From the NCBI GenBank assembly GCA_039796495.1, contig JBDKJQ010000014.1:1-14425 (forward strand): a stretch of DNA of 14,425 nt. Reading direction: 5' to 3'. A program made the position numbers and the translations under genes. This stretch comes from ARS1285 sp039796495 (GTDB lineage Archaea > Nanobdellota > Nanobdellia > Pacearchaeales > GW2011-AR1). A model generated the notes under the pieces. It was not told where the DNA came from. It did no database searches and worked only from the letters and a program-made list of their open reading frames with translations. Below, in pieces: positions 12,231-14,425 of this stretch. Within the stretch, counting starts at the first letter, position 1. Every line of letters begins with the position of its first letter.

Positions 12231-13949
12231 ATGAAACTACTCTCAGTGCACTGTGATTACATAACATTCAAGCCATTAAAAAAAGCGTTGAAAAACCCTG
12301 AAGAACTCTCAGAAGAAAGACAGAAAGAACTGACATTCAAAGAGCCACTTGTTATTTTTACTTCCATCGAAAAGCAGGATGAACACAATAAAACTCTTAT
12401 TCAAAAATACGTCAAGGAAATCGCAGACATTGCAAAACAAGTGAACGCAAAACAGATCGTGTTATATCCCTACGCGCATCTCTCATCATCTCTGTCAAGT
12501 CCTGATTTTGCCCTCAAAACATTAGAGCAGGCAGAAAAGGAATTAACAAAAGAAAAATTTTTAGTCCAGAGAGCACCGTTCGGCTATTACAAGGAATTCG
12601 AACTAAAATGTAAAGGACATCCGTTAAGTGAATTATCACGGGAGATAAACATGGACGGAAAAGCAACTGAAGCAAAAACAGGAGAAGAAAAAGAAAACTA
12701 TGACTACAAACAGTTGCTCAGGGAAATTTCAAAGGCAAAACTCGACACCAGCAAGTTGAAAGAAAACGACCATCGTATCCTCGGGCAGAAAATGAATTTA
12801 TTTTCATTTAACGACGTTGCGCCAGGAATGGTTTTTTGGCATAATAATGGATTGATTATTTTTAATGAACTGGTTGATTTTTGGCGAGCAGAACACCGAA
12901 AAAATAATTATAAGGAGATCAAGACACCCCAGATACTTGACAAAAAATTATGGCAGATTTCAGGACACTGGGAGAAATATAAAGAAAATATTTTTATTTC
13001 TGATTATGAGAAGCGCATGTTTGCGGTCAAACCGATGAATTGTCCGGGAGCAATGCTTGTCTACAAAAATATGCAGCGCTCATACAAGGATTTACCGCTT
13101 CGCCTCGCTGAAATGGGTGTGGTGCATCGCCAGGAACTGTCCGGAGTTTTAAACGGCTTGTTTCGGGTTATCCAATTTACGCAAGATGATGCGCATCTTT
13201 TTTGCACTGAATCGCAGCTTGAAGATGAAATAACATCGATCATGGGCATGATTGATACGTTTTACACACTCTTTGGTTTTTCTTATCACGTCGAGCTTTC
13301 AACACGCCCTGAAAAAAGAATCGGAGATGAGAAATTATGGGACAAGGCAGAAGGTACATTAGAAAAGATTCTAAAAAAGAAAAAAATGAAATTTAAAATT
13401 AATAAAGGAGATGGCGCATTCTACGGACCAAAGATTGACTTTCACATTAAGGATTCGTTAAACAGGACCTGGCAGGTTGCAACAATCCAATTAGATTTTG
13501 CAATGCCTGAGCGTTTTGATCTTGCATACATCGACAATGAAAATAAAGAACAGCGCCCGATTATTATTCATAGGGTCATTTATGGTTCATTAGAACGATT
13601 TATCGGCATTGTATTAGAACACACCAATGGCCACCTCCCCTTATGGCTCGCACCGATGCAAGTAAGAGTAATTAATTTCACCGACCGGAACAACAAAGCA
13701 TGTGAAAAGCTCGTGGAAGAATTGAAAAAACATACGATACGAGTTTCGCAAGATCTTTCAAGTGAACCATTACAGGGAAAAATTAAGCAGGCGGAAGTTG
13801 AAAAAATCCCCTATATCGTTGTGATCGGAGATAAAGAAGAACAATCAGGAAATCTTGCAGTCCGCCATCGCAGTAAAATTTCGAGTGTAAAAAAAGATGA
13901 ATTTATTGAAAAAATTTTGAAGGAAATTACAGAGAAGAAGTTTGAGTAA
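12231..13949 (+). CDS. thrS: Threonyl-tRNA synthetase, archaeal type with N-terminal editing domain
   Basis: A 572-residue class II synthetase that charges tRNA-Thr. Residues 1-140 match the archaeal ThrRS N-terminal domain, which is related to D-aminoacyl-tRNA deacylase and removes serine mischarged to tRNA-Thr (M-K-L-L-S-V-H-C-D-Y at the start, Y-P-Y-A-H-L-S at 79-85, A-P-F-G-Y-Y-K at 115-121). Bacterial ThrRS uses an unrelated editing domain. The catalytic core (about 185-470) has the zinc ligands C271 (M-N-C-P-G-A), H322 (D-D-A-H-L-F) and H447 (I-I-H-R), motif 2 with R300 (V-V-H-R-Q-E-L-S-G), and motif 3 (G-S-L-E-R-F-I-G, 452-459). The anticodon-binding domain is at about 473-570. It is somewhat shorter than usual archaeal ThrRS (about 610-630). 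The ATG has a TATA box 25.5 nt upstream and no usefully spaced Shine-Dalgarno site. Confidence 0.95.
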   Translation: MKLLSVHCDYITFKPLKKALKNPEELSEERQKELTFKEPLVIFTSIEKQDEHNKTLIQKYVKEIADIAKQVNAKQIVLYPYAHLSSSLSSPDFALKTLEQAEKELTKEKFLVQRAPFGYYKEFELKCKGHPLSELSREINMDGKATEAKTGEEKENYDYKQLLREISKAKLDTSKLKENDHRILGQKMNLFSFNDVAPGMVFWHNNGLIIFNELVDFWRAEHRKNNYKEIKTPQILDKKLWQISGHWEKYKENIFISDYEKRMFAVKPMNCPGAMLVYKNMQRSYKDLPLRLAEMGVVHRQELSGVLNGLFRVIQFTQDDAHLFCTESQLEDEITSIMGMIDTFYTLFGFSYHVELSTRPEKRIGDEKLWDKAEGTLEKILKKKKMKFKINKGDGAFYGPKIDFHIKDSLNRTWQVATIQLDFAMPERFDLAYIDNENKEQRPIIIHRVIYGSLERFIGIVLEHTNGHLPLWLAPMQVRVINFTDRNNKACEKLVEELKKHTIRVSQDLSSEPLQGKIKQAEVEKIPYIVVIGDKEEQSGNLAVRHRSKISSVKKDEFIEKILKEITEKKFE

Positions 13950-13960
13950 TACACAAATCC

Positions 13961-13966
13961 TTATAA
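13961..13966 (+). promoter_or_regulatory. TATA box of the MazG-type gene
   Basis: TTATAA centred 25.5 nt upstream of the ATG at 13989, in the 39-nt gap after thrS. Confidence 0.6.
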
Positions 13967-13988
13967 CTTCCTCCTTCTTATAACAATC

Positions 13989-14312
13989 ATGTCATTGGAA
14001 GACATTCAAAAAGATGTGGATGCATGGACAAGCCAATTTACTCCCCAATATTGGCCGCCGCTTGAAATGCAGGCACGCCTCACCGAAGAGATTGGCGAAG
14101 TAGCACGGGAATTAAATCATCTGCATGGCACAAAAAAGAAAAAAGCGGGTGAAGACACAAAAGACTTAGGACAGGAATTAAGCGACGTTATTTTCACCTT
14201 ATGCTGCATCGCAAACAGTCACAAGATTAATTTGCAAGAAGCATGGAAAACATTAATGAGTGAAAAACAATATGGACGTGATAATAAAAGGTTTGAGAAG
14301 AAAGGTGTATAG
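13989..14312 (+). CDS. MazG-type nucleotide pyrophosphohydrolase
   Basis: A 107-residue all-helical protein of the single-domain MazG-like group, predicted to hydrolyse nucleoside triphosphates to monophosphates and pyrophosphate and so clear damaged or surplus nucleotides from the cytoplasmic pool. The metal-binding signature E-E-x-x-E...E-x-x-D is complete: E33, E34 and E37 (T-E-E-I-G-E-V) and E63 and D66 (E-L-S-D-V). The W-P-P-L-E-M (22-27) before it and the Y-G-R-D...R-F (95-102) near the C-terminus are typical of the group. The preferred nucleotide cannot be read from sequence; dCTP, dUTP and canonical dNTPs are all used by relatives. The ATG has a TTATAA box 25.5 nt upstream, independent of thrS. 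The stop codon runs straight into a hairpin (14311-14336). Confidence 0.9.
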   Translation: MSLEDIQKDVDAWTSQFTPQYWPPLEMQARLTEEIGEVARELNHLHGTKKKKAGEDTKDLGQELSDVIFTLCCIANSHKINLQEAWKTLMSEKQYGRDNKRFEKKGV

Positions 14313-14336
14313 CCCAGCGACATATGTCGTAGGGCT
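14311..14336 (+). terminator. Hairpin directly after the MazG-type gene
   Basis: AGCCC (14311-14315) pairs with GGGCT (14332-14336). After an A-A mismatch, GCGAC (14317-14321) pairs with GTCGT (14326-14330, one G-T pair), with an ATAT loop. It starts within the stop codon and is followed by AAAATAATTT, not a T-run, so a role as terminator or mRNA 3'-end stabiliser is uncertain. Confidence 0.4.
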
Positions 14337-14355
14337 AAAATAATTTATGAAATGC

Positions 14356-14384
14356 GAAATAAATGTCGGCAGGACATTTATTTT
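14356..14384 (+). repeat. 11-bp inverted repeat near the right edge
   Basis: AAATAAATGTC (14357-14367) is the exact reverse complement of GACATTTATTT (14373-14383), with a 5-nt GGCAG loop and one further G-T pair. T-rich bases in the 3' arm and beyond would allow archaeal transcription termination on the plus strand. The remaining bases to 14425 show no gene. Confidence 0.6.
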
Positions 14385-14425
14385 CTAGACTTGTATGCGG
14401 TCTGAAATGATTATACCTCATTCTG

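Noticed and set aside
14385..14425. Possible tRNA or C/D-box RNA at the right edge (AGAC...GTCT stem, CTGA and TGATTA boxes)
   Set aside because: No cloverleaf arms, T-loop or anticodon arm can be drawn, the C box is a poor match, and the sequence ends too soon to judge.

Overview
The window reads as a chromosomal segment of an AT-rich archaeon, most likely a DPANN lineage of the Woesearchaeota/Pacearchaeota kind. The reasons are an archaeal/eukaryal-type tryptophanyl-tRNA synthetase, an archaeal-type threonyl-tRNA synthetase with the D-aminoacyl-deacylase-like N-terminal editing domain, TATA boxes centred 24-26 nt upstream of most start codons (leaderless transcription), and a six-cysteine surface motif that I recall from DPANN proteins. 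The lineage is an inference; no rRNA or tRNA gene is visible to confirm it.

Left part (1-8354, all main genes on the minus strand). Read in the direction of transcription from 8354 there is: a membrane protein with an extracytoplasmic beta-rich region and a degenerate cytoplasmic class III cyclase domain; a small SET-domain methyltransferase 13 nt behind it; a 194-residue low-complexity protein; a xylose-isomerase-like TIM-barrel protein with a long helical insertion; a membrane-anchored glycoside-hydrolase-like protein; a small membrane-anchored six-cysteine protein; and, running off the left edge, a protein with an acidic N-terminus, a coiled coil and the start of a DnaB-type helicase N-terminal domain. 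Between the TIM-barrel and hydrolase-like genes lies a plus-strand 55-codon gene broken by a one-base frameshift (3068-3234).

Middle (8355-8709). This gene-free stretch is densely structured. It holds a TATA box placed exactly where a transcript would begin at the 5' stem of a three-way-junction fold (8483-8573), a 17-bp inverted repeat with a TTATAA at its dyad centre, and a second nested stem-loop (8590-8650). Two of its hairpins share the same design, a 9-bp stem closed by a TAAA tetraloop. It is either an undescribed small RNA or the remains of an IS200/IS605-type element.

Right part (8710-14425, mostly plus strand). These are housekeeping genes: trpS, a divergent enolase, a multi-spanning membrane protein, a convergent PrxQ/Bcp peroxiredoxin, thrS and a MazG-type nucleotide pyrophosphohydrolase. 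The peroxiredoxin and thrS are divergent and appear to share one palindromic TATA box lying exactly midway between their start codons. The window ends in two hairpins behind the MazG gene. No CRISPR array or intact transposase is present.
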